Positions 28,627-38,038 of a stretch of DNA of 43,652 nucleotides are shown piece by piece. This DNA comes from Blastococcus mobilis (GTDB lineage: Bacteria > Actinomycetota > Actinomycetes > Mycobacteriales > Geodermatophilaceae). The notes beneath the pieces are model-generated. The model did not search any database and was not told the origin of the DNA. It saw nothing but the letters and a program-made list of their open reading frames with translations. The stretch covers positions 1 to 43,652 of the forward strand of contig NZ_FZNO01000033.1 of the NCBI RefSeq assembly GCF_900188025.1. Reading direction: 5' to 3'. How positions within the stretch are numbered: position 1 is the stretch's first letter; each line of letters begins with the position of its first letter. The position numbers were made by a program, and so were the translations under genes.

Positions 28627-29474
28627 GACGGTCGGCGGCCGAGACGGTCCAGTTCGCGCAGTCCCGGCGTGGCCTCGATGACCTTGGTGAAGCTGACCTT
28701 CTCGCTGGCGAGGGTGAGAGCCACCACCCCGGCGAGCAGTCCGGCGCGGGAGGCCCGCCCGCGCAGGGCGGCCAGTCGCAGCCCGAGCAGCGCGCCGACG
28801 GCGTTGGCGCCGCAGTCGCCGAGCATGACCTGCTCCCCCAGGTCCGCGGGCAGCACCGCCAGGGTGGCGCCGAGGGGGCCGGCGACGAGCCCGCCGGCCG
28901 CTCCCCCGAGGCCGGCCGCCGCCACGAGGGCACCGGCCTTCCCGGCCCGACCGGGCCGCAGGTCGAGCAGGTTGACCAGGTTCGCGGTCCCCGCCACCAG
29001 GCCGGTGGACAGGACACCGTCGACGATGGCTCCCGGGCCGGACCCCCGGCGGGTGAGGACGGCGGCTGCGGCGGCCGCGGCCCCGATGCCCGCGACCTTC
29101 ACCGCACCGGCCGAGATGCGCCCGGCCCTCAGGGCGGCGAGATGGCCGGCGAACCCCTTGTCTCGGGCCTGCTCGGGGCGGGCACCCGCCAGGTCGTCGT
29201 ATCCCCCGACCAGGCCGGAGACCGCACCGACGAGGGCGGCCGCCGCCCGCGTGCCGACGGGGGCGCCGAGCACCGCGGTGGCCGTGGCGGAAGCGGCGAG
29301 AGCCGGCCCGCCGAGCAGGGTCACCGGGCGCCCCGCGTAGTTCACGCGGCGCCACGGGGCACCGGCGGAGCGGGCGGTCAGCGCGCCGGCCCCGGCCAGG
29401 GCCGCGCGCGCGGCAGCCGCGCCCGCGAGCGCGAGCCGCACCCTGCGGCCGGCTGTCACCGCCCGCCGGCTCAC
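28623..29474 (-). CDS. MraY/WecA-like polyprenyl-phosphate sugar-1-phosphate transferase
   Basis: The 283-residue protein has hydrophobic helices and the family's catalytic landmarks: VGGYDDLAG (the Asp pair), ANLVNLLDLRPGRAGK and MLGDCGANAVGALLG. These match the PNPT superfamily, which loads a sugar-1-phosphate onto undecaprenyl or decaprenyl phosphate. It is shorter and more alanine-rich than WecA or MraY. GTG 29474 overlaps the mctB stop by 4 bp. It probably starts a lipid-linked glycan for the GT4 and flippase genes that follow, an inference from operon structure. Confidence 0.8.
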   Translation of the reverse strand: MSRRAVTAGRRVRLALAGAAAARAALAGAGALTARSAGAPWRRVNYAGRPVTLLGGPALAASATATAVLGAPVGTRAAAALVGAVSGLVGGYDDLAGARPEQARDKGFAGHLAALRAGRISAGAVKVAGIGAAAAAAAVLTRRGSGPGAIVDGVLSTGLVAGTANLVNLLDLRPGRAGKAGALVAAAGLGGAAGGLVAGPLGATLAVLPADLGEQVMLGDCGANAVGALLGLRLAALRGRASRAGLLAGVVALTLASEKVSFTKVIEATPGLRELDRLGRRPS

Positions 29475-30421
29475 GGGGCGGCGGCGGGCACCGGAGGCAC
29501 CGGCTGGGTGCCCTCACCGGTGCCGTACGCGCCTGAGGTGCCCTCGCCCTCCCGGCCCAGGGCCAGGACGGTGCTGATCCGGCCGGCCGGCGTACCCACG
29601 TTGTCGACGGTGGAGATCGCCGCCGACAGGGTGGGGTCGGAGCGCACGGCGCCGATGAGGCCGTTCTCCCCGGCGGCTGCGGCGTCGCCGGCGACGACGG
29701 CTCCCGACCCGGCCGTGTCCAGGGCGGAGACGAGTTCGACGAGGGTGTCGTTGCGCTCAGCGGCGTCGTCCCCGGTGAAGGCGCCGGCGGTCAGGACGAC
29801 GGCGTAGTCGGCGGGCGCCACCGTGTCGCTGTCCTGGGACAGCACGTCCAGCGCGGTCAGGCCGGCGAGCACCGAGGACACGGCCGTGGCGTCGGCTGCC
29901 GCCCCGCCGCCGGCCGGCTTCATGAGCACCTGACCGATCAGGCTGGCGACCAGCTCCCCGGCGTCGTCGGTCTCGGGAAGCTGCAGGCCCGCGGGCCGCC
30001 CGGGGCCGGTGACGTAGTTCTGCAGCCCGGAGGCGCTCGACGGGTCGCTGTACTCGGGCCGGAGCGAGATCGCGCCGTTCACCGTGCCACCGGCCTCGGC
30101 GACGATCGCCGTCATCTGCTCGACGAGCTCGGGGGCGACGTCCTCGTTGGCGCTGACCAGCAGGACGCTGCGCCCGGCCAGGGCGTCCGCGACGAGCGCG
30201 GGGGCGACGGCCTGCTCGAAGGAGTCGGCGGTGTCCAGCTGCGTCTGCAGCAGCTGGGTCCGGTCCTCCAGCGCCCGCTTGTCCTGCTCCAGGTCGGCGA
30301 CCTGGTTCTCGATGTCGGCGAGGATCGGCTCGTTGAGGGCGGTGGTGCCGATGACGATCCCCAGCGCGACCGCCAGGAAGACGGCGATCAGCGAGACCAG
30401 GTGATAGCGGAAGTCGATCAC
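29471..30421 (-). CDS. mctB: MctB/SteB-like copper transporter family membrane protein
   Basis: The 316-residue protein begins IDFRYHLVSLIAVFLAVALG, the hallmark of the MctB (Rv1698) family: one N-terminal membrane helix, a coiled coil (residues about 35-70, NQVADLEQDKRALEDR) and a large outer domain. In mycobacteria it is linked to copper release; in Corynebacterium the homologue SteB works with SteA. GTG 30421 overlaps the steA stop by 4 bp. The C-terminal tail is Pro/Gly-rich. The family assignment is firm, the transport role less so. Confidence 0.9.
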   Translation of the reverse strand: MIDFRYHLVSLIAVFLAVALGIVIGTTALNEPILADIENQVADLEQDKRALEDRTQLLQTQLDTADSFEQAVAPALVADALAGRSVLLVSANEDVAPELVEQMTAIVAEAGGTVNGAISLRPEYSDPSSASGLQNYVTGPGRPAGLQLPETDDAGELVASLIGQVLMKPAGGGAAADATAVSSVLAGLTALDVLSQDSDTVAPADYAVVLTAGAFTGDDAAERNDTLVELVSALDTAGSGAVVAGDAAAAGENGLIGAVRSDPTLSAAISTVDNVGTPAGRISTVLALGREGEGTSGAYGTGEGTQPVPPVPAAAP

Positions 30422-31605
30422 GAGAAGAGGTTCTCCAACCAGAACACGAAGCTGTTCCATTGGTCGAGCAGAAGGTCGAGGTACACCCGCCCGACCGCGG
30501 ACACCGCGAGGGCCGAGCCGATGGCGATGAACGCGGCGAGGACGAGCACCACCAGGGCAGCGGTGGAGATGCGGCTCTTGTAGAGGCGGCTCACGCCCTT
30601 GGCGTCGACGAGCTTGCCACCCAGGCGGAGCCGGGTGAGGAAGGTCGAGGCCATGCCGCCGCGTCCCTTGTCCAGGAACTCGACCAGGGTGGCATGCGTC
30701 CCCACGGCGACGATCAGGGTGGCCCCCTTCTCGTCGGCGAGCAGCATGGCGATGTCCTCGCTGGTAGCCGAGGCCGGGAAGGTGATCGCCTCGACCCCGA
30801 GGTCCTGGACGCGCGCGAGGCCGGGGGCCCGGCCGTCGGCGTAGGCGTGCACGACCACCTCGGCCCCGCAGGTCAGCGAGTCGTCGCTGACCGAGTCCAT
30901 GTCGCCGACGATCATGTCGGGCTGGTACCCGGCCTCCCGCAGCGCGTCGGCACCGCCATCGACCCCGATGAGCACGGGCCGGTAGTCGCGGATGTAGGGG
31001 CGGAGGGCGTGCAGGTCCTCCTTGTAGTCGTAGCCACGGACGACGACCAGCACGTGCCGGCCCTCGATCGGCGTCTCGACGTCGGGGACGCCCACACCGT
31101 CGAGCAGGAGCGCGCGCTCCCGCTTCATGTACTCCATGGTGTTGGTGGCGAAGGCCTCCAACTGCGTGGAGAGCCCGGCCTTGGCCTCGGCCATGGCCAG
31201 CGCGACCGAGGCACTGTCGTGCACGGTGCCCTCGGCGACGACCTCGCCGTCCTCGGTGAGCAGCTGGTTGCCGTCGAGCCGGACGTGCGCGCCCTCCTTG
31301 CAGCGGGCGAACACGTCCTTGCCGACGTCGTCGAGCAGCGGGATGCCGGCGTTGATGAGAATCTCGGGGCCGAGGTTGGGATAACGGCCGGAGGTGCTGG
31401 GCGAGGCATTGACGACCGCGGCGACTCGGCAGGCGACCAGCGCGTCAGCGCTGACCCGGTCGATGTCGACGTGGTCGATGACGGCGATGTCACCGGGCTG
31501 CAGTCGCTTGGTCAGGTTCTTCGTGCGGCGGTCCAGCCGGACGGTGCCGGCGACGCCGGGGCCGATGTCCTGTGCCCGACCGCGCCGAAGGGTGCCGATG
31601 CGCAT
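30418..31605 (-). CDS. steA: cytokinetic ring protein SteA
   Basis: The 395-residue protein has a thiamine-pyrophosphokinase-like fold (VLIGVDGGADALREAGYQPD, MIVGDMDSVSD) and a C-terminal membrane helix (TAALVVLVLAAFIAIGSALA) followed by a short amphipathic end, WNSFVFWLENLF. It matches SteA of corynebacteria, where SteA and SteB assist daughter-cell separation by acting on peptidoglycan hydrolases. It heads the eight-gene run and is divergent from the TetR gene across 146 bp. The kinase motifs appear without evidence for thiamine phosphorylation. Confidence 0.93.
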   Translation of the reverse strand: MRIGTLRRGRAQDIGPGVAGTVRLDRRTKNLTKRLQPGDIAVIDHVDIDRVSADALVACRVAAVVNASPSTSGRYPNLGPEILINAGIPLLDDVGKDVFARCKEGAHVRLDGNQLLTEDGEVVAEGTVHDSASVALAMAEAKAGLSTQLEAFATNTMEYMKRERALLLDGVGVPDVETPIEGRHVLVVVRGYDYKEDLHALRPYIRDYRPVLIGVDGGADALREAGYQPDMIVGDMDSVSDDSLTCGAEVVVHAYADGRAPGLARVQDLGVEAITFPASATSEDIAMLLADEKGATLIVAVGTHATLVEFLDKGRGGMASTFLTRLRLGGKLVDAKGVSRLYKSRISTAALVVLVLAAFIAIGSALAVSAVGRVYLDLLLDQWNSFVFWLENLFS

Positions 31606-31739
31606 GCCTCGATGCTTTCACGATGCCGTGAGCGGCCGGTCTTCCGACGCGCCTCGGCGACCTCTCAGTCACGCACCGTGTCCGACACCACGGTGGCAGC
31701 GACACGCCCGTAGCGGCGCTTCGGGGGCATGAGCGGGAC

Positions 31740-31761
31740 CGTTACCGAGTCGTGACTAACG
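31740..31761. promoter_or_regulatory. possible TetR operator overlapping its start
   Basis: CGTTA-N12-TAACG spans the GTG start of the TetR gene at 31752. An inverted repeat there, facing the divergent steA gene, could serve for autorepression. The arms are only five bases, so this is tentative. Confidence 0.35.
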
Positions 31762-32615
31762 TTGCAGGCGTGACTGGAGTGGCCCACGCCGTGCCTCGAC
31801 CCACCCCCGCCCCCGGCTCCCCGGCCGGGCAGGACGCGACCGCGGTGGTCCCGACCGGGGCCGTGATCAGGGCGGTTCCCACGGTTCGCCCGGAGGCCGA
31901 GGTCGCGCCCGCGGTGCGGACACCGGCTACCCCGGCACCGGTCGAGCCCTCGCCGGAGGGACGCGAGAAGCAGAAGGCCGGACGCGGTGCGGGGGCGCGC
32001 GAGCGGCGCCGGCAGGAGACGCGAACCAAGATCGTCGATGCCGCCACGGACCTGTTCGCCGAGCGGGGCTTCGATGCGGTCAGCGTGATGGAGATCGCAC
32101 GGCGGGCGGGCGTGGTGGAGAAGACCGTCTTCAACCACTTCCCGGTCAAGGAAGGACTGGTCTTCGACGCCGACCCGCCGATGCGGGCCGCGCTCCTGGA
32201 CGCGGTGCGCCGGCGTCCGGCCGGGGAGTCGGTGTCCGCGGCGGCCGGCAGCTTCGTCGTCGCCGCGGTCAGCCTGCTCGGCCGCCCCGAGGCTGCCGTG
32301 GGCGTCGCGCGCATGGCCCGGGTCATCCGGGGCAGTCGCACGCTGCAGGTGCGGGAGCGGGAGATCCTGGGCGACCTCACCAACGCCCTCGCCGAGCTGA
32401 TCGCCGAGGAGACCGGCGCGCGCCCCGACCAGGTGGAGCCGTGGCTGGCCGCGCACGCCGTCCTCGGGCTGTACGCCTCCCTGCTCGAGCTTGCCCGCGA
32501 CCGCGTCCTGGCCGGCGTGGGCGGGCTGGAGCTGTCCGCCGAGCTGCGCCGGCAGGGTCGGCGAGGCCTCTCTCTGCTGCAATTCGGTCTGGCGGGCTAC
32601 GCCAAGCGGCGGTGA
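31752..32615 (+). CDS. TetR family regulator with long disordered N-terminal extension
   Basis: The 287-residue protein has a TetR helix-turn-helix at about residues 83-133 (TKIVDAATDLFAERGFDAVS, MEIARRAGVVEKTVFNHFPV) and a C-terminal ligand-binding helical domain. Residues 1-80 are Pro/Ala/Val-rich and low in complexity, far longer than the few residues normal before the HTH. GTG 31752 and GTG 31770 are both possible starts; neither removes the extension. No Shine-Dalgarno sequence is seen, so the message may be leaderless. It is divergent from steA. The ligand is unknown. Confidence 0.88.
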   Translation: MTNVAGVTGVAHAVPRPTPAPGSPAGQDATAVVPTGAVIRAVPTVRPEAEVAPAVRTPATPAPVEPSPEGREKQKAGRGAGARERRRQETRTKIVDAATDLFAERGFDAVSVMEIARRAGVVEKTVFNHFPVKEGLVFDADPPMRAALLDAVRRRPAGESVSAAAGSFVVAAVSLLGRPEAAVGVARMARVIRGSRTLQVREREILGDLTNALAELIAEETGARPDQVEPWLAAHAVLGLYASLLELARDRVLAGVGGLELSAELRRQGRRGLSLLQFGLAGYAKRR

Positions 32616-32689
32616 CACTTGTCGTCCTCCGGACGACGACCGCGGCCACGTGCCGTTTCCCCGTTGCACTGAGCCCTTGTCTTCCCCGC

Positions 32690-32781
32690 CTCGGGGACCC
32701 TCCGGGCCCCGCTCGTCGGGTCGCCTCGCAGGGCGGCTTCCTGACCCTCCTCGGGGACCCTTCGGGCCCCCTCGTCGGGTC
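32690..32781. repeat. two copies of a 33-bp palindromic element
   Basis: CTCGGGGACCC.TCGGGCCCC and the shared tail CTCGTCGGGTC occur at 32690-32722 and 32750-32781, 60 bp apart. Each copy can fold GGGGaCC/GGcCCC. They lie between a TetR gene and a convergent methyltransferase gene and could be bidirectional terminators. The second copy touches the methyltransferase stop codon. Confidence 0.65.
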
Positions 32782-33490
32782 AGAGCTGCAGCGCGCGGAG
32801 GAGCTGGTCGGCGCGGTCGCCCGGGACGTCCGGGTTCCGGGTGAACAGGGCGACGGCGACCATGTACTCGTCGTCGCCGGCCCAGCCGCGCCCCTCGGCG
32901 CACATCCGGCGGATGTGGTCGCGGACCTTCGGCTCGCTGCTGTAGGCGCCGAAGTCCAGCCCCATCGCGAGGAAGTTGGCCACACGGTAGCCGAGGTCAC
33001 CGGCCGTGCGCACCGTCTCGAGCGGGTCGGAGTAGCTCGCCACCGCGGCGATCACGTTGTCGTAGCCGGCCTTGAGCAGCTGCAGCATCAAGTCGTTGCC
33101 GTGCACGCCGCCCCAGAGCTCGGGCATGAGGATGTTCCGGTCGGGAGCGGGGATGTAGGGCGGGTTGGAGATGACCGTCGAGACGGGCGCACCGCCGGCG
33201 GAGTCGGCCTGGTCGAAGAAGTCCCCGAGCTCGACGGTGTAGCGGTCGGCCACGCCGCGGGCGGCGATGTTGGCCCGGGCGGTCTCCACCGACGGGGCAC
33301 TGATGTCGAAGCTGCGGACCCGCAGTCCCGGCAGGGAAGCGACGACGTCCGCGATGGCGGTGGCGTCACCCGTGCCGAGCTCGACGACCCCTTCCTCCTC
33401 CCACCGCAGCTGCGAGCGGTAGTGCTGCAGGAGCATGCAGACCGAGAAGCCGAAGTGAGCGGACTCGTCAGCCGAGGAAAAGCAGGTCAC
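32780..33490 (-). CDS. SAM-dependent methyltransferase with NPPY motif
   Basis: The 236-residue protein has motif I VVELGTGDATAIADVV (35-50), the acidic strand SFDISAPSVETA and VISNPPYIPAPD (NPPY 109-112), as in the N6-adenine and glutamine methyltransferases of the HemK/PrmC type. It is shorter than PrmC and lacks its N-terminal helical domain. GTG 33490 is the longest start and has no clear Shine-Dalgarno sequence. The substrate could be a protein glutamine, a base or a small molecule. It is separated from recN by 84 bp. Confidence 0.85.
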   Translation of the reverse strand: MTCFSSADESAHFGFSVCMLLQHYRSQLRWEEEGVVELGTGDATAIADVVASLPGLRVRSFDISAPSVETARANIAARGVADRYTVELGDFFDQADSAGGAPVSTVISNPPYIPAPDRNILMPELWGGVHGNDLMLQLLKAGYDNVIAAVASYSDPLETVRTAGDLGYRVANFLAMGLDFGAYSSEPKVRDHIRRMCAEGRGWAGDDEYMVAVALFTRNPDVPGDRADQLLRALQL

Positions 33491-33574
33491 GGCCGGCGAC
33501 TACCCCGCGAACAGGTGGGGCACGCGCCGATCACCCGTCCGTGGCGTGTGCCACACGGCACGCCGGGCTTCCGG

Positions 33575-35404
33575 TCAGGTGCGGGTGGCAGCCACCGCGA
33601 GCAGTTCCCGGGCGTGGGCCTGCCCGGTGTCGCTGTCGGCGAGGCCGGAGAGCATCCGCGCCAGCTCCCGCACCCGGTCCTCACCCCCGACGGCCCGGAT
33701 GTCGGTCGCGGTGACCCCGGCGCCGGCGTCGGGCGACTTGTCCACGACGAGGTGGGTGTCGGCGAACGCCGCGACCTGCGCGAGGTGGGTGACGACGACG
33801 ACCTGGTGGTCGCGGGCCAGCCGCGCCAGGCGGCGCCCGATCTCACCGGCGGCCTGGCCGCCGACGCCCGCGTCGACCTCGTCGAAGACCATGACCGGGA
33901 CCGGATCAGCGCCCGCGAAGACCACCTCGATGGCGAGCATGACGCGCGACAGCTCACCCCCGGAGGCGCCCTTGTGGACCGGACGTGGCGGGGCGCCCGG
34001 ATGGGCGGCCAGCAGGAGGGCCACCTCGTCGATGCCCTCGGGGCCCGGGTCGTCCGGGTGGCTGTCGACGGAGAAGGAGACGGTCGCGCTCTTCATCGCC
34101 AGGCCGGCCAGTTCAGCGCCCACCTCCGCGGCGAAGCCCTCGGCGGCCGCGCGCCGGCCGGCGGAGATCGCCGCGGCGAGCTCGTCGACCTCGGCGCGCG
34201 CGGCGTCCCGCGCGTTCGCCAGCGACGCCAGGGCCTCGTCGGAGACGTCGAGCTCCGACAACCGCCGGCTCGCGTCCTCCGCCCAGGCGAGCACCCCGGC
34301 CAGCCCCTCCCCGGGATCGGCGTACTTGCGGACCAGAGCGGTGATGGCGGCGCGCCGGTCCAGCACCTCGGCCAGCCGACCTGGGTCGGCGTCCAGGTCG
34401 GCCACGTAGCCGGCCAGCTGCGCGGCCACGTCGGACACCACGGCGACGGCATCGGCGAGGTCCTGGGCCAGGAGGACGAGCGTCGGATCGTCGGACCCGG
34501 CCAGCGCACGGCCGGCAGTGGCCAGGGAGGTCGTGGCGTCCTGGGGCACCTCTCCCCCGCCCAGATCCCCGGTGACGTCGCCGACCAGCGCCATGCGCGC
34601 CTCGTCGGCCGCGGCGCGGAGGGCGTCGGCGTCGGCCAGCCGCTTGGCCTGGGTGTCGAGGGCCTCGTCCTCACCGGGTTCGGGTGCTGCGGCGGAGATC
34701 TCCTCGAGTCCGTGCCGCAGGACGTCCGCGGCCTGCGCCAGCTCACGAGCCTGGCTCTGCCGCCGCTCGAGGTCGGCGGCCAGCTGCCGCCAGCGCTGGT
34801 GGACCTCGCGGTAGCGGTCCAGCAGAGCGAGGTGCGCCGGTCCGGCGTAGCGGTCGAGGGCGCGGCGTTGCTCGGCCGGTCGGGAGAGCCGGAGCTGGTC
34901 GGTCTGCCCGTGCACGGCGAGCAGGCCCTCGGCGAGCTCGGAGACCACACCGACCGGGACGCTGCGGCCGCCCAGGAACGCTCTCGACCGACCTTCTGCG
35001 CTGACGGTGCGGGCGAGGATGAGGCTGCCGTCGTCGTCCGGGTCGGCCCCCGCGTCGGCGGCCCGCTCCCAGGCCGGCGACTCCGGCGGGAGAACGAGCC
35101 GTCCCTCGACGCCGGCCTTGCCGCTGGCCCGGACACGCCCCGGATCCGCCCGGCCGCCGAACAGCAACGTCAGCCCCGTGACCACCATCGTCTTGCCGGC
35201 GCCGGTCTCCCCGGTGACGACGGTGAGGCCGGGGCCGAGCTCGAGCGTGGCGTCGTCGATCGACCCCAGGCCACGGATCCGGAGCTCGGTCAGCCGGCCA
35301 GGTGACGGGCTGGAACGGCCCTCCTGCAGGGACCCGCGCCGAGCGTCAGCAAGGGGTGGGGGGCAGGAGGGTCCTCTTTCAGGCGTCGTCGTGCGAGCCG
35401 GCAC
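33575..35404 (-). CDS. recN: DNA repair protein RecN
   Basis: The SMC-like ATPase has Walker A VVTGETGAGKTMVVTG, central coiled coils (residues about 150-360), the signature KGASGGELSRVMLAIE, Walker B VMVFDEVDAGVGG and the D-loop region VTHLAQVAAFAD. It acts in double-strand break repair. Family similarity begins at LTELRIRGLGSIDD, whose first codon is CTG 35293 (572 residues). No ATG, GTG or TTG lies in frame between the Walker A region and GTG 35404, which is the end drawn here (609 residues). The intervening codons are repeat copy C, so the true start is probably CTG 35293. Confidence 0.93.
   Translation of the reverse strand: MPARTTTPERGPSCPPPLADARRGSLQEGRSSPSPGRLTELRIRGLGSIDDATLELGPGLTVVTGETGAGKTMVVTGLTLLFGGRADPGRVRASGKAGVEGRLVLPPESPAWERAADAGADPDDDGSLILARTVSAEGRSRAFLGGRSVPVGVVSELAEGLLAVHGQTDQLRLSRPAEQRRALDRYAGPAHLALLDRYREVHQRWRQLAADLERRQSQARELAQAADVLRHGLEEISAAAPEPGEDEALDTQAKRLADADALRAAADEARMALVGDVTGDLGGGEVPQDATTSLATAGRALAGSDDPTLVLLAQDLADAVAVVSDVAAQLAGYVADLDADPGRLAEVLDRRAAITALVRKYADPGEGLAGVLAWAEDASRRLSELDVSDEALASLANARDAARAEVDELAAAISAGRRAAAEGFAAEVGAELAGLAMKSATVSFSVDSHPDDPGPEGIDEVALLLAAHPGAPPRPVHKGASGGELSRVMLAIEVVFAGADPVPVMVFDEVDAGVGGQAAGEIGRRLARLARDHQVVVVTHLAQVAAFADTHLVVDKSPDAGAGVTATDIRAVGGEDRVRELARMLSGLADSDTGQAHARELLAVAATRT
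35308..35375. repeat. dispersed hairpin repeat, copy C, between NAD kinase and recN
   Basis: Arms CCCTCCTGC (35319-35327) and GCAGGAGGG (35363-35371) enclose a 35-base loop. The flanks match the copy at 21042-21110 (TGGAACGGCC, GGGGGGCAG), while three pairs in the stem differ and remain paired. It lies between the NAD kinase stop (35379) and the first recognisable RecN codon (35293), so it may have displaced the original recN start region. Confidence 0.7.
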
Positions 35405-36437
35405 CGGTCACCTCCGCCGCGGGGACGTCGTCAGTCGCGCCGTTACCCGTCACGACGTCGCGACTGAGCACGCTGTGGCTGGTGTAGATCTCGTGGCCGG
35501 GACCGGCGTGGTGCCGTGCGTCGCGGAAACCGCGGACCGGCAGGCCGAACTTCGCGACCAGCCGGTCCCCGAAGGTCGAGGCGTGCACGCGGGCGATCCG
35601 CACCGGGCGGTCCGCGCGCCGCACGTCGACCCGGCCACCGTCGGGCACCTCCACCATCCGGCGGCCGTCGGCCGAGACCCGCGACCGGTTGCCGTCGGCC
35701 GGGACGGCGACGGTCAGCACCGAGTTCGGCGAGGTGACCAGCGGCCGGGCGAACAGGGCGTGGGCGTTGCTGGGCACGAGGAGCAGCGCCTCGACGTCGG
35801 GCCAGACGACCGGGCCGCCGGCGGAGAACGCGTAGGCCGTGGAGCCGGTCGGCGTCGCGCACAGGACTCCGTCGCAGCCGAAGCTGGTCAGCGGCCGTCC
35901 GTCGATGGCGAGGACGACGTCGAGGACCCGGGAGCGCTGGGCCTTCTCGACGGACACCTCGTTGAGGGCCCACGTGCCGCCCACGACGGAGCCGCTGCCG
36001 TCGAGGACGCCGACCTCCAGGGCGAGCCGCTCCTCGACGGAGTACTCGCACCGCTCGATCGCCAGGAGGGTCTCCTCGACCGCCTCGGGCTCGGTTTCGG
36101 CGAGGAAACCCACCCGGCCGAGATTGACCCCCATCAGAGCGGCGTCGGTGTAGCGCGCGAGTTCCGCGGCGCGCAGGAAGGTCCCGTCGCCACCGAAGAC
36201 CATGACGATCTCCGCGCCCGCGGCCGCTGTGGAGTCGGCCGCCACCACCTCGGCGTCGTGGATGTCGAGGTCGTCCGCCTCGTCGGCGAGAACCCGGACG
36301 ACGATCCCGGCCGCGGTCAGCCGCGCGGCCGACGTGCGGGCCAGTTCGACGATGTCTCGGCGCCCGGTGTGCACGGTGAGGAGGACGCGGCGGGACTCCG
36401 CACGCGGTGCGGACGTGCCCTCGCTGAGCTGTGTCAC
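35379..36437 (-). CDS. nadK: NAD kinase
   Basis: The 352-residue enzyme phosphorylates NAD to NADP. It has VMVFGGDGTFLRAAEL (GGDGT 82-86), LNEVSVEKAQRS and ATPTGSTAYAFSAGGPVVWP. GTG 36437 follows GGAGG by four bases, whereas the frame from 36572 lacks such a signal and has an arginine-rich run before it. The C-terminal 40 residues, ending DVPAAEVTGAGSHDDA, are an extra tail relative to most homologues. It precedes recN on the minus strand, as is common in actinobacteria. Confidence 0.96.
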   Translation of the reverse strand: MTQLSEGTSAPRAESRRVLLTVHTGRRDIVELARTSAARLTAAGIVVRVLADEADDLDIHDAEVVAADSTAAAGAEIVMVFGGDGTFLRAAELARYTDAALMGVNLGRVGFLAETEPEAVEETLLAIERCEYSVEERLALEVGVLDGSGSVVGGTWALNEVSVEKAQRSRVLDVVLAIDGRPLTSFGCDGVLCATPTGSTAYAFSAGGPVVWPDVEALLLVPSNAHALFARPLVTSPNSVLTVAVPADGNRSRVSADGRRMVEVPDGGRVDVRRADRPVRIARVHASTFGDRLVAKFGLPVRGFRDARHHAGPGHEIYTSHSVLSRDVVTGNGATDDVPAAEVTGAGSHDDA

Positions 36438-36510
36438 TTGGCCTCCTCGCCGGCGCCCGGCGCCCGCGTTCGCGACGGTGCTCTGTCTGTGCCCGAGCTC
36501 GCGAGCTGGC

Positions 36511-37307
<797 letters not shown>

Positions 37308-37308
<1 letters not shown>

Positions 37309-37514
37309 CAGAGCTGGTCGATCGTGCCGAGCTCGCGCTGGAGCCGGGCGTGCTCGGTCTCGAAGACAGCCACGTGCTCGGCGATGGGCCGGTCGGCGAG
37401 GTCGGCGAAGCGATCCTCTGCCCCGGCGGCGGGCGCCGGAGCAGCAGGGGTGTCCGGGCGCGGGCCGGGGCGCGGCGGACCCGGGACAGGTCGCGACGGG
37501 CTCGGCTCGGTCAT
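37308..37514 (-). CDS. small conserved protein upstream of tlyA
   Basis: The 68-residue product has a Pro-rich first half (SRPVPGPPRPGPRPD) and a helical second half (LADRPIAEHVAVFETEHARL ending QRELGTIDQL). Similar small genes sit before tlyA in many actinobacteria. TGA overlaps the tlyA ATG, so it is translated with tlyA. The C-terminal helix could be a protein interaction module. The function is unknown. Confidence 0.7.
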
Positions 37515-37686
37515 CGCGCTCGCCTTCCGCTGTGAGGGGCACCGGTGCGGCGCCGGGGCGGCCCGATCGGCTGATTCGGTTCGCAGGCGAGATTACCGGC
37601 CGGGGACGACGGGCACGGTCACACGAGCGGGGCGATAGCGTTCCAGGTCCGGCAACAACCCTGTGCAGCGTTGGAGGCCCGCCCGC

Positions 37687-38025
37687 GTGGCGACGATGGA
37701 TCAGTGCATGAAGGCCCTCCAGGCCATCCTCGGGGATCTCGCGGCGAACCCCGCGGCGGAGGGACTGGACCGCAGTCTCTCCTGCCGGTTGACCGACCTG
37801 GACGAGGTCGTGGTCGGCCGGCTCGGTTCCGGAGCGGTGCGGGACCTGCGCGTGTTGCCGCACGGCCCCGCGGTGCCGAGGGCCGACATCCGGCTCACGA
37901 TGACCAGCGACGACCTCGTGGCGCTGACCAACGGCAAGCTTCACTTCGGGCCCGCCTGGGCGACCGGACGGGTGAAGCTGGAGGCCGGTCTCCGCGACCT
38001 GCTGCGTCTGCGCAAGCTGCTCTGA
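37687..38025 (+). CDS. SCP2 sterol-binding-domain-like protein
   Basis: The 112-residue protein has an SCP2-like end, RLTMTSDDLVALTNGKLHF-type (residues about 65-85), with APAWATGRVKLEAG-like GPAWATGRVKLEAGLRDLL after it. It is a small cytosolic fold that binds hydrophobic ligands. GTG 37687 has GGAGG nine bases upstream; ATG 37696 is also possible. It is divergent from the tlyA operon, and its stop lies 13 bp from the end of the convergent HAD gene. Confidence 0.85.
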   Translation: MATMDQCMKALQAILGDLAANPAAEGLDRSLSCRLTDLDEVVVGRLGSGAVRDLRVLPHGPAVPRADIRLTMTSDDLVALTNGKLHFGPAWATGRVKLEAGLRDLLRLRKLL

Positions 38026-38038
38026 GCCCCCGGCGGGG

